A DNA stretch of 59,042 bases from Pseudoflavonifractor sp. MSJ-30 (GTDB taxonomy: Bacteria; Bacillota; Clostridia; Oscillospirales; Oscillospiraceae): positions 1 through 59,042 of the forward strand of contig NZ_JAHLPU010000008.1 in the NCBI RefSeq assembly GCF_018918045.1, given 5' to 3'. The position numbers were made by a program, and so were the translations under genes. Below are positions 33,814-42,347 of the stretch, piece after piece (positions within the stretch are counted from its first letter, which is position 1; each line of letters begins with the position of its first letter). The notes under the pieces are model-generated. The model worked only from the letters and a program-made list of their open reading frames with translations, did not search any database and had not been told where the DNA came from.

Positions 33814-34788
33814 TCACCTCAAATCAGACAAATCGGGAACGGGAACACACTCACGGCGCAAAAATGCTTCCACCTGCGCCAGATTGGGTAGCGAAGGCAT
33901 TGCGCCCATGGAAGAGACCGTAAGTCCGGCTGTGTGATTTGCAAACAGCAGGGTCTGCGGTATATCCCAACCACAGCATACTCCCACCGCGAAAGCGCCG
34001 ATAAAGGAGTCGCCGGCTGCGGTCGGGTCAACACTGCGTACATGAGCCGCACATGGGGTAAGCTGAATACCTTCTTTTGCGGCCAGTGCCGCGCCTGCAC
34101 TGCCAAGTGTAATAATGACGTTCGGCACGCCTTGCGCGAGGAAAAACTCCGCACAGCGGCGGATGGAATCCTCGCTGGTTGTGACAGGCAGGCCGCTCAA
34201 CGCGGCAGCCTCGTGTTCATTTGGCGCTATATAAGTCAGATCGCGGAGAAACGCAGAAGAAAGCGGCGCACTGGGGGCAGGGTTCAGGAGTACAGGAACG
34301 CCCTGTGCATGTGCCAGATGCGCGACATATTCGTTGACCTCCTGGGGTATTTCCAGCTGGAGTACAACCAGATCATACGATGCGATGGTATCCTCCAAAA
34401 ATGTCAGTTCCTCTTTTTGAAGCGAGAAATTGCTGCCGGGAATAACAATAATACGGTTTTTTCTGGAGCCTTGTTCATCTTCTTCAAGAATAATCATGGA
34501 ACAGCCGGATGCGGCTGTCCGGTCACGAAAAACGTGCTGAACATCAACACCCCGCTCCTGGAGCGCACGGAGCATTTCATCTCCGTTGGAGTCCAGACCG
34601 ACCTTGCCGCACATGACGACCTCCGCGCCAAGCAACGCCATCTGTGCAGCCTGATTGGCACCTTTTCCGCCGGGTGCTTTCTGAAAGCTGGTGCCAAAGA
34701 TTGTTTCTCCTTCCGCAGGTAGGTTTGGCATAATGCCGATTTGGTCCATAACCAAACTGCCTACAACCAGAATTCGTGGTTTGGACAT
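33814..34788 (-). CDS. rbsK: Ribokinase-family carbohydrate kinase (324 aa)
   Basis: PfkB-family kinase closest to ribokinase. Motif 1 is seen (APGGKGANQAAQMALLGA) and motif 2 holds the catalytic Asp (DPTAAGDSFIGAFAVG). The ATG at 34788 follows GGAGAAATT; the frame open to 34860 has no site. It phosphorylates a sugar with ATP. The RbsD-like neighbour supports ribose or a similar sugar, but the aldolase and dehydrogenase in the operon point to a modified sugar, so the symbol is tentative. Confidence 0.88.
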   Translation of the reverse strand: MSKPRILVVGSLVMDQIGIMPNLPAEGETIFGTSFQKAPGGKGANQAAQMALLGAEVVMCGKVGLDSNGDEMLRALQERGVDVQHVFRDRTAASGCSMIILEEDEQGSRKNRIIVIPGSNFSLQKEELTFLEDTIASYDLVVLQLEIPQEVNEYVAHLAHAQGVPVLLNPAPSAPLSSAFLRDLTYIAPNEHEAAALSGLPVTTSEDSIRRCAEFFLAQGVPNVIITLGSAGAALAAKEGIQLTPCAAHVRSVDPTAAGDSFIGAFAVGVCCGWDIPQTLLFANHTAGLTVSSMGAMPSLPNLAQVEAFLRRECVPVPDLSDLR

Positions 34789-34917
34789 GATAATTTCTCC
34801 TTCCTGTGTATGCGTTCCGATGCGGCTGAGGCGGCCATTCAATGCTTGGCACAAGGCCAATACGCAAAATGTAAACTGCGGTGCACCTCAAAGGGCATCG
34901 GGATGATGAGCAGATTG

Positions 34918-35877
34918 TCAGCGGTTTACCCAGAACATTGGATCTTTGCCATTCAGGACGTCAATAACGCCCTGGGCAACGCACATGCTGACACGGTGGT
35001 AAGATTCTTTCGTCTCCGCTCCAGTGTGTGGCGTGCAAATCACTTTACCGGTCAGGAGCAGGGGATCATCCGCATGCAGCGGTTCGTGCTCGAATGCGTC
35101 AAGCGCGGCTTTTGCAACTCGGCCGGACTGCAATGCGCGCACCAGCGCATCGGTGTCAATGATCGCACCGCGCGCTGCATTCACTAGGTAGGCGCCAGGC
35201 TTCATGCGGGAAAAGACTGCATCGTTGAACATATGGTATGTTTCCGGTGTGCTGGGAATGTGAATGCTTAAAATATCGCTGTGTGCGATCACCTCGTCAG
35301 AGGAGACGATCTGGACGCCATATTTTTCCGCCAGTTCCAGATTTGGATAGAGATCGCTGGCAAGAATGGTAACGTCAAATCCCTGAAGCTTTTTGGCAAC
35401 CAGACGCGCGATAGCGCCGAAGCCAAGCAGACCGACGGTGCGTCCCTCCAGCTCGGAACCCATGAAACGGGGCCACTCCCCGCGCGTCATGGCGGTATGC
35501 AGATCCGTTATTTCGCGCAGCATATCGATCATCATTCCGACGGTCAGCTCCGCGACGGCGTTGGAGTTCATGCCGGGCGCGTTAATGACCTTGATTCCAT
35601 AACGCTTTGCGGCGTCTTTATCAATGTTGTCTGTGCCAACGCCGAACTTCGCCACAACCTTCAGCTTTGGGGCAATTCTGAAAACCTCTTCGGTCCAGTC
35701 GTCCAATCCGATGATCGCACCGTCGATTTCCGGTGCGACGGCAGCAATTTCATCGAAGCTCATGTAAGGCAGCTCACCCTTGTGCAGAATGATCTCGTGA
35801 CCTGCATCCAAAAGCAGCTTTTTCGCCCCCTGGCACAGGGATTCAAAGTGTGAAGACGAAACAAGAATTTTTCCCAT
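34918..35877 (-). CDS. D-2-hydroxyacid dehydrogenase, phosphoglycerate-dehydrogenase-like (319 aa)
   Basis: This has the two-domain fold of NAD-dependent D-2-hydroxyacid dehydrogenases. The nucleotide-binding loop is GLLGFGAIA, the catalytic Arg is in VNAARGAIID, the Glu in AFEHEP and the His in TPHTGAET. The length equals the short (ACT-less) type. It sits between an aldolase and a ribokinase gene, so it likely reduces or oxidises a sugar-derived 2-keto or 2-hydroxy acid rather than making serine. GGAGAATATC precedes the ATG. Confidence 0.9.
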   Translation of the reverse strand: MGKILVSSSHFESLCQGAKKLLLDAGHEIILHKGELPYMSFDEIAAVAPEIDGAIIGLDDWTEEVFRIAPKLKVVAKFGVGTDNIDKDAAKRYGIKVINAPGMNSNAVAELTVGMMIDMLREITDLHTAMTRGEWPRFMGSELEGRTVGLLGFGAIARLVAKKLQGFDVTILASDLYPNLELAEKYGVQIVSSDEVIAHSDILSIHIPSTPETYHMFNDAVFSRMKPGAYLVNAARGAIIDTDALVRALQSGRVAKAALDAFEHEPLHADDPLLLTGKVICTPHTGAETKESYHRVSMCVAQGVIDVLNGKDPMFWVNR

Positions 35878-35887
35878 GATATTCTCC

Positions 35888-36799
35888 TTATGCCTCCAGT
35901 GAAATACCGCTCTCCTGGCAGAATGCTTCCAGTTCCCTGCGCAGGGCCTCTGCCTCGGCTGCCGTCAGATCGAGCTGCGGTCTGCGCATATGGCCGCCGG
36001 TCAGACCGCGCAGGCGGAGAGCTTCCTTGAAGTAGGCCATATTGCTTCCGCCGCGGAGAATATCGGTAATGCGGGCAGCTTTCATCTGCCACTTGCGGGC
36101 CGCATCCAGATCTCCGGCAAGATATGCCTTGTAGACATTTACAAACGGCTCCGGGAACACGCCAGAAATGCCGGATACCGTGCCGTCACAGCCCAACGCG
36201 AGCATGGCGATGAAAACCCGATCACAGCCGTGCATGACGGAAAAGCTGCCGCCGTCTATCCGAAGATAGTCCAGCGTCCGGTTGATATCGGCAAAGCTGT
36301 ATTTGATGCCAACCACGTTGGGGCAACGGGCGGCGATGCGCGCAGCAACATCGGCCTTGAGATCATTTGCGGCGCACTGGGGAATGTTGTAAAGATAGAC
36401 CGGGAAATCAGGCGCAACGCTGCCGGCGACGGACACATAATACTCTTCCATTTCGCGGTCATTGAGTCCGAAGAACTGCGGCGTCACAACCCCGACGCCA
36501 TCCGCGCCGATTGACTCAGCATGCCGCATCAGCGCAATGGTATCCGGCTGCGTCATAGCACCGCAGTGGATGTATACCGTGACCCTTCCGGCTGCGGTTC
36601 TGACAACGGTCTCGGCGATCTGCTTGCGCTCATCCAGACTCAGGCGGAGCATTTCACCGGTCGTACCGATCGGATACAGACACTGGACGCCTTTCCGAAT
36701 CAACATTTCGCATTGCTGGGCCATGGCAGCCAGATCTACGCTGCCGTCTTCATGGAAGGGCGTTGTCATGGCTGTCGTAACACCGAATAACTTTTTCAT
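35888..36799 (-). CDS. DHDPS/N-acetylneuraminate-lyase family aldolase (303 aa)
   Basis: This is a class-I aldolase of the DapA/NanA family. The Schiff-base Lys is in VVGIKYSFADI and the Tyr in VYLYNIP; GTTGEMLRLSLDE is the usual substrate-carboxylate loop. The ATG at 36799 follows AGGAGGATCT. In this operon it more likely cleaves a 2-keto-3-deoxy sugar acid to pyruvate and an aldehyde than makes dihydrodipicolinate. Substrate unproven. Confidence 0.9.
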   Translation of the reverse strand: MKKLFGVTTAMTTPFHEDGSVDLAAMAQQCEMLIRKGVQCLYPIGTTGEMLRLSLDERKQIAETVVRTAAGRVTVYIHCGAMTQPDTIALMRHAESIGADGVGVVTPQFFGLNDREMEEYYVSVAGSVAPDFPVYLYNIPQCAANDLKADVAARIAARCPNVVGIKYSFADINRTLDYLRIDGGSFSVMHGCDRVFIAMLALGCDGTVSGISGVFPEPFVNVYKAYLAGDLDAARKWQMKAARITDILRGGSNMAYFKEALRLRGLTGGHMRRPQLDLTAAEAEALRRELEAFCQESGISLEA

Positions 36800-36824
36800 T
36801 TTGAGATCCTCCTGCGTTTCTTTG

Positions 36825-37658
36825 TCAGCCCTTAACAGCACCGGCTGTCAGACCGCTGACGACGTATTTTTGAAGAACGATCGAGATAATAACAACTGGC
36901 ATTGTGACAACCACGGATGCAGCCATCAGGGCACTCATATCGATTCCGGTATAGCCGATGAACAGTTTCAGCATGGTTGGAAGGGTTTTGGTGCCGCTGC
37001 CGCCGAGAACGTAGGCAAACATGAAGTTGTTCCACGCGTGAATGAACGCCAGAATGGCAGCGGTAACGATACCGGGCACAGCCAAGGGAATCATGATGCG
37101 CGTAAAAGCCTTCGCTTCCGAGCATCCGTCGATCAGGGCCGCGTCCTCCAGTTCTTTTGGAATAGAGCCGAAATATGGCGAGACGATCCAGATGATAAGC
37201 GGGAGCAGAACGAGAAGATTGGAAAGAATCAGCGCTGTTTTTGTGCCGATGAGCGAAAAACGCCCCAGGATGATGTACCACGGAACAAGAAAGGTGACGG
37301 CAGGCACGATACGGACACAGAGAATGATTGCGGACATTGTGTGCATACGATGCCGGGCAATGGCATACGCCGCGGGCAGACCCAACAGGCAGGCAAGTCC
37401 CGTCGCGCCAAGGCTTACGATCAGGCTGTTCAGAAGCGGTGTGAACAGATCATATGCTGTGAAGATTTTGACGTAGTTTTTCAGCGTCGGCTTGAACACA
37501 AAGAATTGCTTCATGTCCATCATCTGCACCTTCGTTTTGAAGGACGAGGAGATCATATAGTAGATCGGAATCAGCAACAGACACAGCGACACAAGAATGA
37601 CAAGCCAGAAGAGCACCTTCAAAAGCGCCTTTTTCAGATTTATGTTACGATGTTCCAT
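36825..37658 (-). CDS. Carbohydrate ABC transporter permease, MalG type (277 aa)
   Basis: This has six predicted helices and the EAA loop (ELEDAALIDGCSEAKAFTRI) of CUT1 permeases. Start is given at the ATG at 37658; a GTG one codon upstream is possible. The start overlaps the stop of the MalF-type gene (ATGTGATGG), which indicates coupling. It pairs with the MalF-type protein and the binding protein in sugar uptake. No ATPase gene lies in the operon. Confidence 0.93.
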   Translation of the reverse strand: MEHRNINLKKALLKVLFWLVILVSLCLLLIPIYYMISSSFKTKVQMMDMKQFFVFKPTLKNYVKIFTAYDLFTPLLNSLIVSLGATGLACLLGLPAAYAIARHRMHTMSAIILCVRIVPAVTFLVPWYIILGRFSLIGTKTALILSNLLVLLPLIIWIVSPYFGSIPKELEDAALIDGCSEAKAFTRIMIPLAVPGIVTAAILAFIHAWNNFMFAYVLGGSGTKTLPTMLKLFIGYTGIDMSALMAASVVVTMPVVIISIVLQKYVVSGLTAGAVKG

Positions 37659-38542
37659 CACATATACCTCGCTTCGATCAGCTTTTTGACCTGCATGCAG
37701 ATCAGGGCAAAAACCAGCACGATGACAAAGAACACAATCATCAGTGCGGAAGCCTGCCCCATCTGGAAATAGTCAAACGCGTAGGTATAGACCAGAAGGT
37801 TCAGGTTTTCAGTCATCTGGTTCGGTCCGCCCATGGTGGTAGCATAGATCAGGTCATAAACCTTCAAAAGCTCAATGCCGCGCAGCATGAACGCCATCAT
37901 AATGGTAGGCGAGAGCAGTGGAAGCGTGATCCTGAAAGTCGCCTGCAGCTCGTTTGCGCCATCGATCTTGGCAGATTCATAAATGTCTGTACTCAGGCCG
38001 GTAATGCCCGCAAGCGTAATCAGGATAATCAGCGGCGTGCCGGCCCAGACTTCCATAATCATCAGGGACTTGAACACGGTTTTCGAGCCATACCAGTTGA
38101 CAACGGGGCAGTTCAGAAGACGAAGGACCGCATTGAAAAAGCCAAGCGACGAATCAAACATGGTCTTCCACACATATCCCATTGCGATCGGTGTCGCAAC
38201 CATCGGAAAAAGGAAGCCGGTGCGGATAAGGCCCTGGTGCTTCCTGATCTTGGAGAGAAGCAGCGCCAGCAGAACACCGAGCACAACCTCAAAGAGAACA
38301 GCGACAAAGAAATACTTGAATGTGAAGAGAATCGCGTTGAGATTTCTCGTATCGGTCAGAAGTTTAACATAATTTTGCAGTCCAACCCAGACCGGGCCTT
38401 CCACAAGAGACATTCTCCATGAGTGGAAACTCATAAAGATTGCGTAGCACAGCGGATACCCGATGCAGACGATGACGAACACCACGGTTGGGACCGTGAA
38501 GATATATTTCAGATTCTTATCGATCCAGTTACGAAAACGCAT
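37658..38542 (-). CDS. Carbohydrate ABC transporter permease, MalF type (294 aa)
   Basis: A CUT1 permease with about six helices, start segment YIFTVPTVVFVIVCIGYPL and EAA loop (DIYESAKIDGANELQATFRI). The ATG at 38542 follows AGGAGGCTG; the longer frame to 38713 lacks a site. It lies downstream of the binding-protein gene, from which it is separated by a stable hairpin that may set the usual excess of binding protein. Confidence 0.93.
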   Translation of the reverse strand: MRFRNWIDKNLKYIFTVPTVVFVIVCIGYPLCYAIFMSFHSWRMSLVEGPVWVGLQNYVKLLTDTRNLNAILFTFKYFFVAVLFEVVLGVLLALLLSKIRKHQGLIRTGFLFPMVATPIAMGYVWKTMFDSSLGFFNAVLRLLNCPVVNWYGSKTVFKSLMIMEVWAGTPLIILITLAGITGLSTDIYESAKIDGANELQATFRITLPLLSPTIMMAFMLRGIELLKVYDLIYATTMGGPNQMTENLNLLVYTYAFDYFQMGQASALMIVFFVIVLVFALICMQVKKLIEARYM

Positions 38543-38566
38543 AATCAGCCTCCTGTTTTTTCTGCC

Positions 38567-38594
38567 GGGGTATGCCCCAAGAGAGGCATACCCC
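38567..38594. other. Intercistronic hairpin between binding protein and permease genes
   Basis: A perfect 10-bp stem (GGGGTATGCC with GGCATACCCC, 8-base loop) without a T-run on the minus strand. It probably protects the upstream message from 3' decay, a common arrangement in ABC operons. Confidence 0.6.
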
Positions 38595-38618
38595 ACTGTT
38601 TTTCCGAACAGGCGCGGA

Positions 38619-39971
38619 TTACTTTTCTGTATCCAGAATGGTCTGCATTTCCGCGTTGAGCTCCTCGACGACAGTCTTAAGTTCGTCGCCGCGCAGACCG
38701 GAATTGGCAGCATCGATCATCTTACCAACAATGGCGCGGACTTCTGCGGCATTGCTGCAGAAAGGACGGTCATAGGGCTTTCCGACTTCACTGGTCTTTG
38801 CGACAACTTCTGCCATCTGCGGATCGTGCAGGCCGGAAATAATCGGGTTCTCCCAAGTAGAGGTACGGGCGGAATAGCCGCCTTCGACCATGCCCTGGAC
38901 ATCCATATCCTTGCTGCTGATCCACTTGATGAACTCCCAGGCTGCGTCCTTCTTTTCAGAAGTGCTGCTAATACCCCATGCCCAGGCAACAATGTTGTAC
39001 GGCGTCGAGCCGGCGGGGCCTTCGGGGAACTGGGCGTAGCCAACCTTATCCACAATCAGAGACTTTTCAGGATCGACGATGGAAACCGTGTGTGTATAGG
39101 CATCGATGCGCATGGCAGTCACGCCGTTGATGAACCAGTCAAGGGTATTGTTCATCGTGGAAACGTCCGCACCCTCGGGGCCGGTGGCGACAAGATCGGC
39201 ATAAAGCTCCAAAGCCTGAAGCGCTTCCGGGGTGTTCATAGTCGCATTCTTGTTTTCGTCAAAGAAGTCTCCACCGTAAGCGTACAGGAAGCCGGAGAAC
39301 TGAGTTACTGCACCGTTGCCTTCGCCGCGCAGAGACAGGCCGTAAACGTTGTTTGCCGGGTCATAGCACTTTTGCGCAACCTCAAGAAGTTCCTCCATTG
39401 TTGTAGGTACGGAGCAGTTGTACTTTTCGAGGATCTCAGTGTTATACCAGATGATTTCGCCTTCAACAAGGTAGGGGATACCGACGATCTGACCATTGAC
39501 CGTGGTGATCTCGCGTGCGGCCGGAGAGAAGTCCTCGTAATCATATTCATCGCCGACAGCAGCAATGTAATCATTCAGCGGCTCAAAGTAGCCATTATTC
39601 GTCCACGCAATGGTCTCCTGAATGGGACGATAGCAAAGAACGTCGATGTCTTTGCCGCCAGCGGCTGCATTGATGGCAATCTTGTTGACAGCCTCCTGGA
39701 ATTCATACTGTTCCAGATTGACGGTAATGCCGGTAAGCGCTTTGAACTCATCAAGGTGCTTCTCTGCGGCATAAACAGGGCCGGAACCAGTCGTCACAAC
39801 GGTGATTGTCGTACCATCGTAGGGCTTGTCTGCTTCAGTGGCAGGGGTTTCATTTTTCGCATTATCAGAGGTCGTTTGTTCGCTGCCGGGGGTATTCTGC
39901 GCGGGGCTGCCGCACGCGGCAAGGGAGAAGAGCATAATCAGGGCCAGGGCCAGGGTAATCAGCTTTTTCAT
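38619..39971 (-). CDS. Sugar ABC transporter substrate-binding lipoprotein (450 aa)
   Basis: The signal peptide ends in lipobox FSLAAC (Cys about residue 20), then a low-complexity tether. The mature part is a family-1 binding protein (ITVVTTGSGPVYAAEKHLDEF, EFIKWISSKDMDVQ). It is the first gene of the operon and lies downstream of two LacI-type operators. AAGGAGGAAAAAC precedes the ATG. Substrate class is oligosaccharide or sugar derivative; the identity is not readable. Confidence 0.94.
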   Translation of the reverse strand: MKKLITLALALIMLFSLAACGSPAQNTPGSEQTTSDNAKNETPATEADKPYDGTTITVVTTGSGPVYAAEKHLDEFKALTGITVNLEQYEFQEAVNKIAINAAAGGKDIDVLCYRPIQETIAWTNNGYFEPLNDYIAAVGDEYDYEDFSPAAREITTVNGQIVGIPYLVEGEIIWYNTEILEKYNCSVPTTMEELLEVAQKCYDPANNVYGLSLRGEGNGAVTQFSGFLYAYGGDFFDENKNATMNTPEALQALELYADLVATGPEGADVSTMNNTLDWFINGVTAMRIDAYTHTVSIVDPEKSLIVDKVGYAQFPEGPAGSTPYNIVAWAWGISSTSEKKDAAWEFIKWISSKDMDVQGMVEGGYSARTSTWENPIISGLHDPQMAEVVAKTSEVGKPYDRPFCSNAAEVRAIVGKMIDAANSGLRGDELKTVVEELNAEMQTILDTEK

Positions 39972-40069
39972 TTGTTTTTCCTCCTTAATGTTTCAGAATG
40001 TGTTTTGATGCGCAAGAAAAACCTCAGTAACCACACCTTTCAATTTGGAAATATTATTGTTTTCTATAT

Positions 40070-40083
40070 TGAAAACGTTTTCA
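40070..40083. promoter_or_regulatory. LacI-family operator 1
   Basis: TGAAAACGTTTTCA is a perfect 14-bp palindrome with central CG, the classic LacI/GalR operator form. It lies about 100 bp upstream of the binding-protein gene. Confidence 0.8.
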
Positions 40084-40104
40084 AATCATTTATAGCAAAA
40101 CAAT

Positions 40105-40120
40105 CTGAAATCGTTTTCAG
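40105..40120. promoter_or_regulatory. LacI-family operator 2
   Basis: CTGAAATCGTTTTCAG matches operator 1 with one central difference and lies 35 bp from it. Confidence 0.7.
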
Positions 40121-40229
40121 TCTAAATAAAAATATGTGAGATGCAACCCGCGTAGAATTAAAGAGAGGCGTATTGGAAAGGTTCATAGCAATCACTTCCT
40201 TATCATTACTGGTCCCGCAGGCTGGGATC

Positions 40230-41282
40230 TTATTCCGCAGCCTGCGGTTTTTCAAAATCAGGGTTCAATATACGTGTACGGGGCGGCGCACAGGAATCGC
40301 CCTCTATAAGCCGCGGCTTCAGGATTCGGTTGTCTGTCGGCAGGACGGGCGTATCCCCTTCGACCATTCGGATCCACTCCAGAAGCTGATCGGCAACCGC
40401 GGCGTATTCGTCCGCAATGTGCAGAGGCTTTGGCCGGACCATGTCATCGTGCCGGAAGGTACCGAAGGTTGCAAGTGAAATATCATCTGGAATTGAAATG
40501 GCGTGCGCTTCACAGAATTCCATAATACCAATGGCAAGGATCAGGCTGCCGGTGATATAGGCAGTTGGCGCATTTTCACCATAAATTGTCTGCTCTACAA
40601 TCTGCTGGGCGAAGGATTCACTGAATTCACGTTCAAAAATCAGCACGCTGTCTTCCGGCAGGTGGTAATCCTTGAGAAATCGACGCACCCCTTTGCGCCG
40701 GTCTGCGTTTGTGGAAAGGCGCGGCGGACCGCTGATGAAGCACATTTTTCTGTGCCCAAGGCGGTAGAGATAAGCAAGAAGCGCATAGATTCCGTCAGCC
40801 TTGTCGACATAAACAGAAGGGAACGCATTATGTGCCGGATAGCGGTCATAGCCGAGGAAGCACATACCACTCTTTTGCAGGGAGTCAAGGCGCTCGTCAT
40901 TACCGCCGGTGGAGTTAATGAGAATCAGATCAACACGGCCCTGCGCCATCAGATCAACGAGCTTGTTTTCCGTCTCCGGAGAATCGTAGGTGTTTGCGAC
41001 AATGATCTGATAGCCCTCGGAAAGAAGCTCCCGTTCCAGAATCTGAAGAACACTGACAAAGAACGAGACCGAAAGGTCGGATGTCATCATGCCGATCAGC
41101 TTTGTTTTCTTATGCTTCAGGGACTGCGCAATGGCATTTGGCGTGTAGTGAAGCTGCTCGATTGCGGCCATAACCTGCCGCTCCTTTTCGGGCGTCACAA
41201 GGCCCTTCTGATTGATGACGCGGGAAACGGTAGAGATTGATACACCGGCAAGTCTGGCAACGTCTTTGATCGTTACTTCCAC
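40230..41282 (-). CDS. LacI-family transcriptional regulator (350 aa)
   Basis: Helix-turn-helix and hinge are typical (TIKDVARLAGVSISTVSRVI, then LHYTPNAIAQSLK), followed by a periplasmic-binding-protein-like sensor domain. The GTG start at 41282 has GGGGGAAAC upstream; an overlapping ATG is out of frame. It lies upstream of the sugar operon and divergent from a DUF624 gene. Four operator-like sites around it suggest control of both directions and of itself. Confidence 0.93.
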   Translation of the reverse strand: MEVTIKDVARLAGVSISTVSRVINQKGLVTPEKERQVMAAIEQLHYTPNAIAQSLKHKKTKLIGMMTSDLSVSFFVSVLQILERELLSEGYQIIVANTYDSPETENKLVDLMAQGRVDLILINSTGGNDERLDSLQKSGMCFLGYDRYPAHNAFPSVYVDKADGIYALLAYLYRLGHRKMCFISGPPRLSTNADRRKGVRRFLKDYHLPEDSVLIFEREFSESFAQQIVEQTIYGENAPTAYITGSLILAIGIMEFCEAHAISIPDDISLATFGTFRHDDMVRPKPLHIADEYAAVADQLLEWIRMVEGDTPVLPTDNRILKPRLIEGDSCAPPRTRILNPDFEKPQAAE

Positions 41283-41324
41283 ATGTTTCCCCCGCTTTCT
41301 TCGGAATTCACGATTATCGTATTC

Positions 41325-41338
41325 TGAAAACGTTTTTT
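41325..41338. promoter_or_regulatory. LacI-family operator-like site 3
   Basis: TGAAAACGTTTTTT keeps the left half and centre of operator 1. It lies upstream of the lacI-type gene and could mediate autoregulation. Confidence 0.55.
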
Positions 41339-41461
41339 TGTCAAGAGATTTTCATTTTGGGACTTAAAAATTGGTGAAGTTCACAAAAAGCAATACACAT
41401 TTCTGTTTCAAATAACATATTGACACGTCGAAAATAGAGAAATATACTTGCGGTAAAGAAT

Positions 41462-41475
41462 TGAGAACGTTTTTA
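41462..41475. promoter_or_regulatory. LacI-family operator-like site 4
   Basis: TGAGAACGTTTTTA matches 11 of 14 positions of operator 1 and lies 39 bp before the DUF624 start. Confidence 0.5.
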
Positions 41476-41513
41476 TAGCAACGATTTATTGAGATTCAGA
41501 GAGGGGATCCGCC

Positions 41514-42167
41514 TTGGAAGAGCTTCAGAACTTTGACGCGCCGGTATACAAAAGAAACGCGCTGGCGGTCCGATTTTTACAGATTGTCGGCGTGAGTGTT
41601 CTCTGGCTGATCTGCTGCGTCCCAATCGTAACGATCGGTCCGGCGAGCTGCGCACTGTACTACGTTACCGCAAAGACAATTCGCCATGGCCGCGGAAAAC
41701 TGTGGCAGAATTTCATCGGAGCCATGCGGGCGGATTTTCGGATCAGTGCGCTTTATGGTACATCGATGGTGCTTTTTGCGGCACTGCTCGTATTTTTCAT
41801 CCGGTTGACAAATACGCTTGGGGCAGAGAACAGCATGTGGAGAATCCTTGGCTGTGCGTATGGTATGATGCTGATTCTGACAGTGTGCCTTGCAGTTATG
41901 GTATTTCCAGTCCTTTCGCGTTTTCGTTTTGCCGGGAAGCAGCGGTTGAAATTTCCGATTTTGTTTACCCTAAAGCACCTTTTTACAGCGTTTACCTGTC
42001 TGCTCGTATGGTATTTGGGTATCAGCATCACAATGCTGTTCCCGGCATGTCTGCTCTTTGTGCCCTGCATGTGTACGCTGATCTGCTCCATGGTGTTGGA
42101 GCCGCTGTTGAAAAAATACGCGGTAAACGCTGAAGAGGAATCGTCTGACCAGTGGTATATGGAATAG
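41514..42167 (+). CDS. DUF624 (YesL-like) membrane protein (217 aa)
   Basis: This has about five hydrophobic helices and the DUF624 start pattern (ALAVRFLQIVGVSVLWLICC, TIGPASCALYYVTAK). YesL-type proteins are encoded next to CUT1 sugar importers in many Firmicutes; their role is unknown. The TTG start at 41514 follows GAGGGG. It is divergent from the LacI gene with an operator-like site in its promoter region, so it probably belongs to the same regulon. Confidence 0.9.
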   Translation: MEELQNFDAPVYKRNALAVRFLQIVGVSVLWLICCVPIVTIGPASCALYYVTAKTIRHGRGKLWQNFIGAMRADFRISALYGTSMVLFAALLVFFIRLTNTLGAENSMWRILGCAYGMMLILTVCLAVMVFPVLSRFRFAGKQRLKFPILFTLKHLFTAFTCLLVWYLGISITMLFPACLLFVPCMCTLICSMVLEPLLKKYAVNAEEESSDQWYME

Positions 42168-42209
42168 TCTGCACGCATAGGGCATCTGCTGCAATTCCAT
42201 TGCAAAATA

Positions 42210-42240
42210 ACAGCCAGTGCCGGCCGACACTGGCTGTAAA
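42210..42240. terminator. Terminator between convergent DUF624 and serine acetyltransferase genes
   Basis: A 10-bp stem (ACAGCCAGTG with CACTGGCTGT, 8-base loop) with short A/T tracts on both sides, suitable for either strand. Confidence 0.6.
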
Positions 42241-42347
42241 ATTTATAGAAGTGGCTGCTTCGCGGTACCATAACGTTCATAATGAACGGTCTCCATTGCG
42301 GCTATTTTTGGAAGCCGAGCAGCGCTACTGAATATCCATTGGTTTTC

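Noticed and set aside
40064..40186. 40-codon minus-strand frame with GGAAG upstream, between lacI and the binding-protein gene
   Set aside because: It runs through both LacI operators and the expected promoter of the sugar operon, so a coding role is unlikely.
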